Assembly: GCA_003241895.1 (NCBI GenBank)
Contig: QBLY01000011.1
Span: 543 to 58,702 of the forward strand
Direction: 5' to 3'
DNA: 58,160 nucleotides
From: Lysobacteraceae bacterium
GTDB taxonomy: Bacteria > Pseudomonadota > Gammaproteobacteria > Xanthomonadales > Xanthomonadaceae
A model generated the notes under the pieces. It did no database searches and was not told the origin of the DNA. It worked only from the letters and a program-made list of their open reading frames with translations. The translations under genes were made by a program, and so were the position numbers. Of the stretch, positions 50,416 to 58,160 are shown piece after piece (the first letter of the stretch is position 1; the number at the start of each line of letters is the position of its first letter).

Positions 50416-52527
50416 TCACCAGATGACCACGCGGTCCGCTTCCGAACGAACCATCTTGTCCCCGGGCCTGCACGAGAAGGCCTGCGCGAAGGCCGGCAGG
50501 TTCGACGACGCGCCGATGGCGCGGAACATGCCCGGCGAGTGCGGGCCCACCGTGATCTGCTGCTTGAGCTGGGCCTGCGTGAAGGCGATGCGCCAGACCG
50601 TGGCCCAGTTCATGAAGAAGCGCTGGTCCTGGCTGTAGCCGTCCACCATCGGGTCGGCGAAGCCCTCGCCCTGGGCCGTCTTGAGCGCATCGAAGGCCAC
50701 GGTGACGCCGCCCAGGTCGGCGATGTTTTCGCCCAGCCCCAGCCGGCCGTTGACCATGAGGCCGGGCAGGGCCTCATAGGCGCTGTACTGGTCGGCCAGT
50801 TTGTCGGTGCGGGCGTTGAAGGCCTCGCGGTCGGCGTCGGTCCACCAGTTGGCCATGTTGCCCTGGGCGTCGAACTTGCTGCCCTGGTCGTCGAAGCCGT
50901 GCAGCATCTCGTGGCCGATCACGGCGCCGATGCCGCCGTAGTTCAAGGCCTCGTCGGCGTTGGCGTCGAAGAACGGCGGCTGCAGGATGGCGGCCGGGAA
51001 CACGATTTCATTGGCGGTGGAGCGGTAGTAGGCATTCACCGTCTGCGGGCTCATGCCCCACTCGCTGCGGTCCACCGGCTGGCCGATCTTGTCGAGGTTG
51101 AAGCGGTAGTTGAACGCGCTGGCGGCCATCAGGTTGCCGACGTAGCTGTCCTTGGCCACGTCCAGGCCGGACCAGTCGCGCCACTTGTCCGGGTAGCCGA
51201 TCTTGGGTGTGAAGCTCGACCACTTCTCAAGCGCGCGGGTCTTGGTTTCCGGGCTCATCCACTCCAGGTTCTCCAGCCGGCCCTTGAGCGCCTGCATCAG
51301 GTTGCCGACCAGCACTTCCATCTTGGCCTTGGACTCGGGCGGGAAGGCCTGGGCGACGTAGAGCTGGCCGAAGCCTTCGCCCATGCTGCCGTTGAGCGCG
51401 CCCAGCACGCGCTTCCAGCGCGGCGGCATTTCCTTCTGCCCGGCGAGCGCCTGGCGGTAGAACTCGAAGTTGGCGGTCTCGAACGCACTGCTCAGATAGG
51501 GCGACGCGCCGTCGATGGCGCGGAAGCGCAGCCACGCCTGCCACTGCGCCAGCGGCACGTCGGCCAGCATGGCGTCAAACTCTTTGAAGAACTGCGGATG
51601 CGCCAGCGAGAACATCGCGGGCGCCGGCACGTCCAATGCAGCGAAGAACGCCGTCCAGGAGAAGTGCGGCGTGCTGGCGTCGGCCGCTTCCAGCGCCACC
51701 GGGACGTAGCGCAGCGCAGGATCACGCAGCTCCACTCGGCCCAGCGAGGCCTTGGCGAGCCGGGTCTCGAATTCCAGCACCTGCTGGGCCTGGGCCTGGG
51801 CGGCTTCGGGCTCGGCGCCGGCCAGGGTGAGCAGTTTCTCGACGTGACTTACGAACGCGGCGCGGGCCGCCTGGAAGTCCTCGCGATCCTCCAGGTAGTA
51901 GGCGCGCTCGGGCAGCGACAGGCCGCCCTGTTGGGCATAGGCGATGTTGGTGTTCGAGTCGGCGTAGTCGGCGCCGGCGTAGAAGCCGAAGGCCATGCCC
52001 TGGCCGCTGGCATAGGCCTGGCCCAGGTAGGCCGGCAGGTCGGCATTGCTGGTGAGCGCGGCGATGCGGTCGAGTTCGGGCTGGATGGGCGTGATGCCGG
52101 CGGCCTCGATGGCGGCGTCGTCCATGCCGGCGGTGAAGAAATCGCCCACCTTGCGTTCCATGCTGCCGGCCGGATGCGCCGATGCGGCGGCGGCCTTGGC
52201 GATCTCGTGCTGCATGTGCAGCGAGCGCTCGCCCAGCGCGGCGAACGCGCCCCAGCTGGTGCGGTCGGCCGGCACCGGGTTGGCGGCCAGCCACTTGGAG
52301 TTCACGAAGCCGTTGAAGTCCTGGCAGGCGGCGATGTTGGTGTCGATATCGGCGGCCTGCAGCGAAATGGCCGGGGCGTTGACCTGGGAGAAGTCGACCT
52401 GCAGCGGCGCAACCGGGCCGGCGGGTGCGACGGCGGTTTCGGCGGGGGCTTCGGTCTTCTGGCAGGCGGCCAGCGCCACCGTGATCGAGAAGGCGAGGAC
52501 AAGCGGCTTGATCGGGCGCAGGGTCAT
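50416..52527 (-). CDS. M13-family metallopeptidase, lipoprotein, second paralogue
   Basis: The 703-residue product is a close paralogue of the M13 lipoprotein at 46035-48131, with the same plan: lipobox VALAAC, N-terminal helical domain, zinc motif GHEMLHG (His539, Glu540, His543), third ligand Glu600 in GENIADLGG, and a conserved C-terminal tail ending RVVIW. Long identical stretches occur in KWSSFTPKIGYPDKWRDWSG-type segments, so the pair probably arose by duplication, with the S8 gene between them. The ATG at 52527 is chosen because it starts the lipoprotein signal directly; the ribosome site is weak. It ends near a perfect palindrome. Confidence 0.93.
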   Translation of the reverse strand: MTLRPIKPLVLAFSITVALAACQKTEAPAETAVAPAGPVAPLQVDFSQVNAPAISLQAADIDTNIAACQDFNGFVNSKWLAANPVPADRTSWGAFAALGERSLHMQHEIAKAAAASAHPAGSMERKVGDFFTAGMDDAAIEAAGITPIQPELDRIAALTSNADLPAYLGQAYASGQGMAFGFYAGADYADSNTNIAYAQQGGLSLPERAYYLEDREDFQAARAAFVSHVEKLLTLAGAEPEAAQAQAQQVLEFETRLAKASLGRVELRDPALRYVPVALEAADASTPHFSWTAFFAALDVPAPAMFSLAHPQFFKEFDAMLADVPLAQWQAWLRFRAIDGASPYLSSAFETANFEFYRQALAGQKEMPPRWKRVLGALNGSMGEGFGQLYVAQAFPPESKAKMEVLVGNLMQALKGRLENLEWMSPETKTRALEKWSSFTPKIGYPDKWRDWSGLDVAKDSYVGNLMAASAFNYRFNLDKIGQPVDRSEWGMSPQTVNAYYRSTANEIVFPAAILQPPFFDANADEALNYGGIGAVIGHEMLHGFDDQGSKFDAQGNMANWWTDADREAFNARTDKLADQYSAYEALPGLMVNGRLGLGENIADLGGVTVAFDALKTAQGEGFADPMVDGYSQDQRFFMNWATVWRIAFTQAQLKQQITVGPHSPGMFRAIGASSNLPAFAQAFSCRPGDKMVRSEADRVVIW

Positions 52528-52669
52528 GGCGGTCCAGGGGTGGGTATCGGGAGACCGAAGACTAGGGCATCGGGCGTGCAGGGTGTGTAGGCCATTGGTC
52601 ATGGCCTGCGGCTATGCCCCGGGCCGCGACGGGCGCTAACATCCGGCCTTGAGCTATGGAGTGGACCGA

Positions 52670-53320
52670 ATGAAAGTGCTGTTGGCGCGTCACGGAGAAA
52701 CGCCCTGGAATGCCGAGGGTCGCTACCAGGGCAAGCGCGACATCGCGCTGTCGGACAACGGCGAGCGCCAGGCGCAACTGCTGGGCGACAGGCTGGCGGA
52801 CGTGGTCATCACGCACGCCGTGGCGTCCCCCCTGGGCCGCGCACGACGCACCGCCGAACTCGCCCTGGGCGCGGCGCGCGTGCCGATGCTCCGGTTCGAC
52901 GAGGGCCTGATGGAGATCGGCCACGGTGACTGGGAAGGCCTGCTGGCCTCGGAGATCCGCGCCCGCGATCCCGGCCTGCTGCAGGCCTGGCGCGATGCAC
53001 CCGAAACCGTGCAGATGCCCGGTGAAGGGGGCGAGTCGATCACCCAGGTGCTTGATCGCGCCTGGCCGGCGTTCGCACGCGCCTGCGATGGGCTGGGCGC
53101 CGAGGACACCCTGCTGGTGGTCGCTCACGACGCCGTGAACCGCGTGATCCTGTGCCGCATCCTGGGCCTGCCGCTGGTTCGGATGTGGAGCTTCCGCCAG
53201 GCACCGACCACGCTCAACCTGCTCGAGGGCGACTCGGTGGCGTCGCTGGACGTGGTGCGGCTCAACGACTGCAGCCACCACACCTCACTATTTGGCGAAG
53301 CGGTGCACCGGGCGCTCTGA
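52670..53320 (+). CDS. Histidine phosphatase (phosphoglycerate-mutase-like) family protein
   Basis: The 216-residue enzyme has the catalytic LLARHGETPWN motif with His8 at its N-terminus. The second His lies in LLVVAHDAVNRV near residue 152, and EIGHGDWEG is the conserved acidic segment. Relatives include alpha-ribazole phosphatase CobC, sugar phosphatases and broad phosphatases; the substrate cannot be set. CobC would fit the B12 genes elsewhere in the window but they are not neighbours. The ATG at 52670 has GGAG upstream. It converges on the P-type ATPase gene, six bases between stops. Confidence 0.88.
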   Translation: MKVLLARHGETPWNAEGRYQGKRDIALSDNGERQAQLLGDRLADVVITHAVASPLGRARRTAELALGAARVPMLRFDEGLMEIGHGDWEGLLASEIRARDPGLLQAWRDAPETVQMPGEGGESITQVLDRAWPAFARACDGLGAEDTLLVVAHDAVNRVILCRILGLPLVRMWSFRQAPTTLNLLEGDSVASLDVVRLNDCSHHTSLFGEAVHRAL

Positions 53321-53326
53321 CCACCG

Positions 53327-56068
53327 TCAGGGCGCGCGGCGGGCCCGACGCAGCCGCAGCGCCTTCTCTGTTTCCAGTACCACCAGCAGGGCCACGCCGA
53401 TGCCCACCACCACCAGGCCCTCGAACAGGGGCACGGCCCGGGTGTCAAACACCGCCTGCATGATCGGCAAGTAGGTGATGGCGAACTGCGCGGCCGTGAC
53501 CAGCCCGACGGTCGCCCAGACGATGGGCGTGCCGCGCAGCGCCTGCCAGTTGAAGGAACTGCCGTAGAGGTTGCGCACGTGGAAGAGGTGGAAGATCTCC
53601 ATCACCACCAGCGTGTTCAGCGCCAGGGTGCGCGCCAGCTCGACCGGATGGCCATTGGCCATCGCCCATTCGAAGATGCCGAACACACCCAGCACGAACA
53701 GCGGCGCCACCAGGGCGATGTGCCAGACCAACCCGCGGTCCAGCAGCGGTTCGTCGGGGCGGCGCGGCGGGCGCCGCATCGTGTTGGGCTCGGTGGGCTC
53801 GAACGCCAGCGCCAGGCCCAGCGTGATCGCCGTGGCCAGGTTCACCCACAGAATTTGCACCGGGGTGACGGGCAGCGTCAGCCCCGCCAGCAGCGCCAGC
53901 ACGATCGTGCCGGCTTCGCCGGCGTTGGTCGGCAGGGTCCAGCGGATCACCTTGCGCAGGTTGTCGTAGACCGTGCGTCCCTCGCGCACGGCGGCGACGA
54001 TGGAGGCGAAGTTGTCGTCGGCCAGCACGAGGTCTGAGGCCTCCTTCGCTGCCTCGCTGCCCTTGCCGCCCATCGCGATGCCGGCATCGGCGCGCTTGAG
54101 CGCCGGGGCGTCATTGACGCCGTCGCCGGTCATCGCCACCACCCGTCCGTGCGCCTGCAGCGCCATCACCAGGCGCAGCTTGTGCTCGGGGCTGGTGCGG
54201 GCGAAGACATCGGTGCGCTCCACCGCTGCGCCGAGCGCTTGATCGTCGAGCGCGTCGAGGTCGGCGCCGGTCAGTACGTCGGACGAATTCTCAAGGCCGA
54301 TCTGGGCTGCGATCGCCGAGGCGGTCCCCGCGTGGTCGCCGGTGATCATCTTCACGCGGATGCCCGCGCGCCGGCACTCGGCTACGGCGGCCACGGCTTC
54401 GGCCCGCGGAGGGTCGATCAGGCCCACCAGGCCCAACAGCACCAGATGGCCTTCGACGTCGGCGAAGTCCAGGCCGGTGGCACCGGCGGGCATGTCGCGC
54501 ATCGCCAGCGCAAGCACGCGCTGGCCGCGCGCAGCAATGGCTTCCGCGGCTTGCCGCCATGCCGGGGCGTCAAGTGGCCGCTCACCGTCGCTGTCCAACT
54601 GGCTGCGGCACATCTCCAGGATGCGCTCGGGGGCACCTTTCACCATCGCCACGGCGCAGTCGGTCGGACTCTTGTGCAGGCTGGCCATGAAACGGTGGCG
54701 GGCGTCGAACGGGATGGCGTCCAGACGCGGCCACACGGCGCCGACGCCTTCCAGGTCAATGCCGGCCTTCCCGGCGAAAGCGAGCAGGGCACCTTCCATC
54801 GGATCGCCCTCGACGATCCATTGTCCGTCGCGGTGGTGAAGGTCCGCGTCATTGCAGAGCGCACAGGCGCGCGCCAGCAGTTCCAGCGCCGCGTGCTCGC
54901 TTGCGCCTTCGCTGCCCTCGCTGCCTTCGGCGCGCAGCTCGCCCTGCGGTGCGTAACCTTCGCCAGACACCGCCAGGGTCGAACCCGACAGCGCCACCGA
55001 GGCCACCACCATCTCGTTGCGCGTGAGCGTGCCGGTCTTGTCGGTGCAGATGACCGAGACCGCGCCCAGCGTCTCGATCGAAGGCAGGCGGCGCACGATG
55101 GCGTTGCGCCGCGCCATCGCCTGCACGCCTACCGCGAGCGTGATGGTGAGCACCGCCGGCAGGCCCTCGGGGATGGCTGACACCACCAGGCTTACGACGG
55201 CCATGAACAGCTCCGGGAAGGAGCGGCCGCTGAACTGGTGCCCCACCACCAGCAGGAGCCCGGAGGCGGCCAGGATGGTGATCGTCAGCCCGCGGGCGAA
55301 CCGGTCCATCTGCCGCACCAGCGGCGTGACCAGGTGCTTGACCCGCGACAGCAGGCCGCTGATCCGGCCGATCTCGGTGTCCGCGCCGGTGCCCACCACC
55401 ACGCCACGGCCCTGGCCGGCGGTGACCAGGGTGCCGCTGAAGGCCAGGCAGGTGCGGTCGCCCAGCGGCGACGCCGCGGCGACCGGTGTCAGCTGTTTGT
55501 CGACGGGAAGCGATTCGCCGGTGAGCATGGCCTCCTGCACCTGCAGGCCACGCGCCTGCAGCAGCCGCAGGTCGGCCGGGACGCGGTCGCCGGCTTCGAT
55601 CATCACCACGTCACCGGGCACCAGGGCGGTGGCGTCCACGCCAATGCGCCGGCCGTCGCGCAGTACCGCGGCGCGCGGTGCCAGCAGGCCGCGCAGCGCA
55701 TCCATGGCCCGTTCGGCCTTGCCTTCCTGCAGGTAGCCGATCAGGGCGTTGGCCACCACCACGGCCAGGATCACCACCGTGTCCACGACATGCCCCAGCA
55801 GGGAGGTGACCACCGCCGCGCCGAGCAGTACGTAGATCAGGATGTTGTGGAACTGCAGCAGCAGGCGCCGCAGCGCACTGGTTCGCGGCTGCTCGGGCAG
55901 GCGGTTGGGACCGTGTGCCTGCAGCCGCCGGTCTGCCTCGCTGGACGATAGTCCCTCAGCGGTGCTGGCCAGCGCGTTCATCGCCACGTCCGCCGTGTCG
56001 GCGTGCCAGTGCTGGCCGGCCGGGAAGGTGGGGAGAGCGGCAACCGTGGGCGTCGGGATGTCTTTCAC
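53327..56068 (-). CDS. Cation-transporting P-type ATPase, Ca2+-ATPase-like (type II)
   Basis: The 913-residue protein has the P-type ATPase domains in order: N-terminal cation ATPase segment (GLSSSEADRRLQAHGPNRLPEQ), actuator TGES (about 183), phosphorylation site DKTGTLTRNE (Asp343), nucleotide-binding KGAPERIL, hinge TGDGVNDAPALKRADAG (about 645) and ten membrane helices. Helix 6 reads ILWVNLATAITLGLALAFEPTE, like SERCA/PacL and Na+/Ca2+-type pumps rather than heavy-metal P1B pumps; no N-terminal metal-binding domain is present. Calcium or a monovalent ion is the likely cargo. Translation starts at GTG 56068, which sits in an inverted repeat (separate entry). Confidence 0.92.
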   Translation of the reverse strand: MKDIPTPTVAALPTFPAGQHWHADTADVAMNALASTAEGLSSSEADRRLQAHGPNRLPEQPRTSALRRLLLQFHNILIYVLLGAAVVTSLLGHVVDTVVILAVVVANALIGYLQEGKAERAMDALRGLLAPRAAVLRDGRRIGVDATALVPGDVVMIEAGDRVPADLRLLQARGLQVQEAMLTGESLPVDKQLTPVAAASPLGDRTCLAFSGTLVTAGQGRGVVVGTGADTEIGRISGLLSRVKHLVTPLVRQMDRFARGLTITILAASGLLLVVGHQFSGRSFPELFMAVVSLVVSAIPEGLPAVLTITLAVGVQAMARRNAIVRRLPSIETLGAVSVICTDKTGTLTRNEMVVASVALSGSTLAVSGEGYAPQGELRAEGSEGSEGASEHAALELLARACALCNDADLHHRDGQWIVEGDPMEGALLAFAGKAGIDLEGVGAVWPRLDAIPFDARHRFMASLHKSPTDCAVAMVKGAPERILEMCRSQLDSDGERPLDAPAWRQAAEAIAARGQRVLALAMRDMPAGATGLDFADVEGHLVLLGLVGLIDPPRAEAVAAVAECRRAGIRVKMITGDHAGTASAIAAQIGLENSSDVLTGADLDALDDQALGAAVERTDVFARTSPEHKLRLVMALQAHGRVVAMTGDGVNDAPALKRADAGIAMGGKGSEAAKEASDLVLADDNFASIVAAVREGRTVYDNLRKVIRWTLPTNAGEAGTIVLALLAGLTLPVTPVQILWVNLATAITLGLALAFEPTEPNTMRRPPRRPDEPLLDRGLVWHIALVAPLFVLGVFGIFEWAMANGHPVELARTLALNTLVVMEIFHLFHVRNLYGSSFNWQALRGTPIVWATVGLVTAAQFAITYLPIMQAVFDTRAVPLFEGLVVVGIGVALLVVLETEKALRLRRARRAP

Positions 56069-56086
56069 TGCCCTAGGTTAGGGCAG
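56068..56086 (-). promoter_or_regulatory. Inverted repeat covering the start codon of the P-type ATPase gene
   Basis: CTGCCCTA and TAGGGCAG pair perfectly over eight bases around the loop GGT (56076-56078). The repeat reaches into the first base of the GTG start and includes the AGGG that would serve as ribosome-binding site. It could be an operator or a stem controlling translation; neither is shown by sequence alone. Confidence 0.4.
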
Positions 56087-56160
56087 ATGACGCCCAGAAG
56101 CAGCAAACGGCGGGAAAGGGTTTGCGGCGGCAGTGCGCGAGGTCTGCTGCCAAACCCGGT

Positions 56161-56346
56161 TCAGTCGGCCGACGGGGACGGCACGCTGCCATCGCCATCG
56201 CCATCCTCGGACTCGGCTTCTGCATCTGCCTCGGCCGGTTCACCGGCACGCTTGCGGGCGGCTTTCTCGGCGTCCTTCTCGGCTTTCTTCTTCTGTTTGG
56301 CCAGCTCGCGCTGGCGCTTCTCGAACGAGTAGTTGGGCTTGGCCAC
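56161..56346 (-). CDS. Small highly charged conserved hypothetical protein
   Basis: This 61-residue protein starts MAKPNYSFEKRQRELAKQKK, continues as a lysine-rich helix (KKKAEKDAEKAARKRAG) and ends in an acidic tail (ESEDGDGDGS). The N-terminal NYSFEKRQRELAKKKKK pattern recurs in small proteobacterial hypotheticals, so it is a real gene despite its size; its function is not known. It starts at GTG 56346 with GGAG five bases upstream. Strong charge segregation suggests nucleic-acid or ribosome contact, which is only inference. Confidence 0.7.
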   Translation of the reverse strand: MAKPNYSFEKRQRELAKQKKKAEKDAEKAARKRAGEPAEADAEAESEDGDGDGSVPSPSAD

Positions 56347-56472
56347 GGAGGCTCCGGCGAAAGGGACAGGCGCCTAGAATAACGCGGACTGGGCGCCTGG
56401 GGCTCGGCGGCGCGATTTACCGGTTCATTGCGCGACGGTTCCCGGGGCTGGCCTCGGGCGATAATCGCCGCC

Positions 56473-57720
56473 ATGACCCGCACCCTAGAACACTGGCTGG
56501 ACTACCAGCAGGCCCTGCACCCCAAGGCGATCGACATGGGCCTGGAGCGCGTGGGCAGCGTCGCCCGGCGCCTGGGCATCGGCCGACCCGGTCGGCACGT
56601 CATCACCGTGGCCGGCACCAACGGCAAGGGTTCCACCGTGGCCTTCATCGAAGCCATCGCCCGGGCGGCGGGGCTGCGGGTGGGCGCCTTCACGTCGCCG
56701 CACCTGCTGCGCTACAACGAGCGCATCCGGGTAGACGGCCGCGACGTGGCGGACCAAGCCCTGGTGGCGGCGTTCGAGCGCATCGAGGCGGCGCGCGGTG
56801 AAATTGCACTCACCTACTTCGAGTTCGGCACGCTGGCGGCGCTGATCTTGCTTGAGGACGCCGGGCTGGACCTGGCCATCCTCGAGGTCGGCATGGGCGG
56901 CCGGCTGGACGCCACCAACATCGTCGACCCCGACGTGGCGGTGATCACCACCGTTGACCTGGACCACCAGGCGTTCCTGGGCAACGAACGCGAAACCATT
57001 GGTACCGAGAAGGCCGGCATCCTGCGCGCGGGCAAGCCCTGCGTGCTGGCCGAGAAGGATCCGCCGTCGTCGGTACTGCGCCGGGCCTACGAAATAGGTG
57101 CCTTTGCGATCCGGGGGCATTCCGATTACCTGCTCGATGATCTGCCCGATGGCTGGCGCTGGCGCGAGCCGGGCTACCAGGTGGACCTGCCCAACCCGGG
57201 CATGCAGGCGCCGGCCCAGCGCGACAACGCCGCCGCCGCCATCGCCGCGCTGCGCGCCCTGGACCTGCCGATCGCCGACGCCGCGATCCGCGCGGGCGTG
57301 CTGGCGGCGAAGGCGCCCGGCCGCCTGCAGCGCCTGCCTGGACGCCCGGAGCGCGTGGTGGACGTGGCCCACAACCCCCAGGGCGCCCGCCAGCTGGGCG
57401 CGTGGCTGCGGGTGCATCCATGCCGCACGGTGGCGGTGTTCAGCGCACTGGCCGACAAGGACCTGGCCGGCATCGTCGCGCCGGTGGCGCCGCATGTCGT
57501 GGCGTGGCACCTCGGACCGATCACCGACGCCGGACCCCGGGGCCTGGACGCCGCGGCGCTGGCGGACCGGCTGTCGGGCGCGCTCGATCCCGCCCTGCTG
57601 CGGCTGCACCCCAGCCTGGCCGCGGCGTTGGCGGCGGCGGCCGAAGAAGCGGGTGGCGAAGGCCGGGTGCTGGTCTTCGGCTCTTTCCACACCGCGGCTG
57701 AAGCGCTGGCAAGCCGCTGA
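56473..57720 (+). CDS. folC: Dihydrofolate synthase/folylpolyglutamate synthase
   Basis: FolC adds glutamate to dihydropteroate and then further glutamates to folates. The 415-residue product has the P-loop VAGTNGKGST (about 46-55), TSPHLLRYNERI, the Mg2+-site TYFEFGTLAAL and EVGMGGRLDATNIV, and the ADP-binding VVDVAHNPQGA. The ATG at 56473 follows a GATAAT (56460-56465) closely, so the message would have a very short leader if that is the -10; another promoter further left is equally possible. dedD follows after 59 bases, the same order (folC-dedD) as in E. coli. Confidence 0.95.
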   Translation: MTRTLEHWLDYQQALHPKAIDMGLERVGSVARRLGIGRPGRHVITVAGTNGKGSTVAFIEAIARAAGLRVGAFTSPHLLRYNERIRVDGRDVADQALVAAFERIEAARGEIALTYFEFGTLAALILLEDAGLDLAILEVGMGGRLDATNIVDPDVAVITTVDLDHQAFLGNERETIGTEKAGILRAGKPCVLAEKDPPSSVLRRAYEIGAFAIRGHSDYLLDDLPDGWRWREPGYQVDLPNPGMQAPAQRDNAAAAIAALRALDLPIADAAIRAGVLAAKAPGRLQRLPGRPERVVDVAHNPQGARQLGAWLRVHPCRTVAVFSALADKDLAGIVAPVAPHVVAWHLGPITDAGPRGLDAAALADRLSGALDPALLRLHPSLAAALAAAAEEAGGEGRVLVFGSFHTAAEALASR

Positions 57721-57743
57721 GCCGTGCGGCCCGGCATCCCGGC

Positions 57744-57749
57744 TATAAT
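57744..57749 (+). promoter_or_regulatory. Consensus -10 element upstream of dedD
   Basis: A perfect TATAAT lies 30 bases before the dedD start. No clear -35 hexamer is seen about 17 bases further upstream (the folC stop lies there), so activity is likely but unproven. Confidence 0.55.
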
Positions 57750-57779
57750 TCACGCCACTCCCCGGCCGGACCCCGCCCA

Positions 57780-58160
57780 ATGGATTCAGCCCTGAAACAG
57801 CGCCTGATCGGCGCCGCCGTGCTGGTGGCTCTGGCGATGATCTTCCTGCCCATGCTGCTCAAGGGTCCCGACACTGCCGAACCGGACGCCGCGCGCGTTC
57901 CGCTGGAGATGCCGTCGGCGCCCGACCAGGCTTTTGAAACCCGCGAACTGCCGCTGACGGCCCCGGGTCCAGTCCCCGCCGACGGCGGCGTGCTGGGCAT
58001 GCAGCCGCGCCCCGCCTCCAGCGACGACCCGAACGCCGTGGCGACGGTTGACCAGAGCGGCCAGCCTGCGGCGCGCACCGAGTTCGACCCTTCCGCCGAA
58101 CCCAATCCCGCGCCGGAGCCCGGCCCCGTGCAGGCCGTAGATGCCGCCACCGGACTGGCC
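57780..58160 (+). CDS. dedD: DedD-like SPOR-domain cell division protein, N-terminal part
   Basis: The first 127 codons are inside the window and the gene continues past the right edge. The start MDSALKQRLIGAAVLVALAM and a single transmembrane helix (about 9-27, ending FLPMLLKG) are typical of DedD, an inner-membrane protein that reaches into the periplasm and binds septal peptidoglycan with a C-terminal SPOR domain. A proline- and acid-rich linker follows. The SPOR domain is not in view, so the call rests on the N-terminus and the folC-dedD order. Confidence 0.85.
   Translation, partial: MDSALKQRLIGAAVLVALAMIFLPMLLKGPDTAEPDAARVPLEMPSAPDQAFETRELPLTAPGPVPADGGVLGMQPRPASSDDPNAVATVDQSGQPAARTEFDPSAEPNPAPEPGPVQAVDAATGLA

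Noticed and set aside
50401-52590. A 729-codon plus-strand open frame opposite the second M13 gene (and a 643-codon one opposite the S8 gene at 48281-50212)
   Set aside because: Low-complexity His/Gly/Val/Ala/Arg peptides with no ribosome site; both lie fully antisense to clear peptidase genes.

Overview
The window is a dense, very G+C-rich stretch (about 50 genes in 58 kb, many GTG starts, frequent ATGA/GTGA/TGATG stop-start overlaps). Gene order and protein sequences point to a gammaproteobacterium of the Xanthomonadales (Lysobacter/Luteimonas-like). The grounds are the lptD-surA-pdxA-ksgA-apaG-apaH block, queA-tgt-yajC-secD-secF, lgt-thyA-folA, paired UbiH/UbiI-type hydroxylases, lipoprotein M13 peptidases and a secreted subtilase. 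The genus is inferred, not proven. No rRNA, tRNA, CRISPR array, transposase or integrase was found.

Layout. 1-5.0 kb: a partial DUF533-like gene diverges from dgkA, a TerC-family gene, rlmI, lgt, thyA and folA. 5.05-14.4 kb is all on the minus strand, read right to left: a B12-linked pair (putative membrane protein, PduO-type adenosyltransferase), an HDAC-fold deacetylase, then lptD, surA, pdxA, ksgA, apaG, apaH and a small periplasmic protein. 14.4-16.8 kb: two coupled ubiquinone-pathway monooxygenases. 16.9-18.4 kb: a class III aminotransferase with its own A/T-rich promoter. 18.6-23.9 kb: an ABC-2 exporter, a secreted amidohydrolase fused to a CIA30-like domain, and a DesK/DesR-type two-component pair on one strand with minimal gaps. 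24.0-29.5 kb: queA-tgt-yajC-secD-secF, closed by a strong terminator.

29.5-32.1 kb is compositionally different: an NCS2-like permease between two gene-poor stretches, probably an acquired insertion. 32.1-36.9 kb: suhB diverges from trmJ, followed by a PhnD-like periplasmic binding protein translationally coupled to a GGDEF-EAL receptor. 36.9-41.1 kb: exoD-like, corC-like, a small unknown, an alkyltransferase-like protein, a 2OG-Fe(II) oxygenase and a rhomboid protease. 41.2-52.5 kb (minus): rapA, an M13-family protein that has lost its zinc ligands, an intact M13 lipoprotein, an S8 subtilase and a second intact M13 lipoprotein. 52.7-58.2 kb: a histidine phosphatase, a calcium-type P-type ATPase, a 61-residue basic protein, folC and the start of dedD.

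Most of the window is housekeeping: envelope biogenesis (lptD, surA, lgt, sec, dgkA), folate/dTMP (thyA, folA, folC) and RNA modification (rlmI, ksgA, queA, tgt, trmJ). The parts most likely to hold something new are the pseudo-M13 protein coupled to rapA inside the protease cluster, the PhnD/GGDEF-EAL pair, and the exporter/amidohydrolase-CIA30/two-component module.
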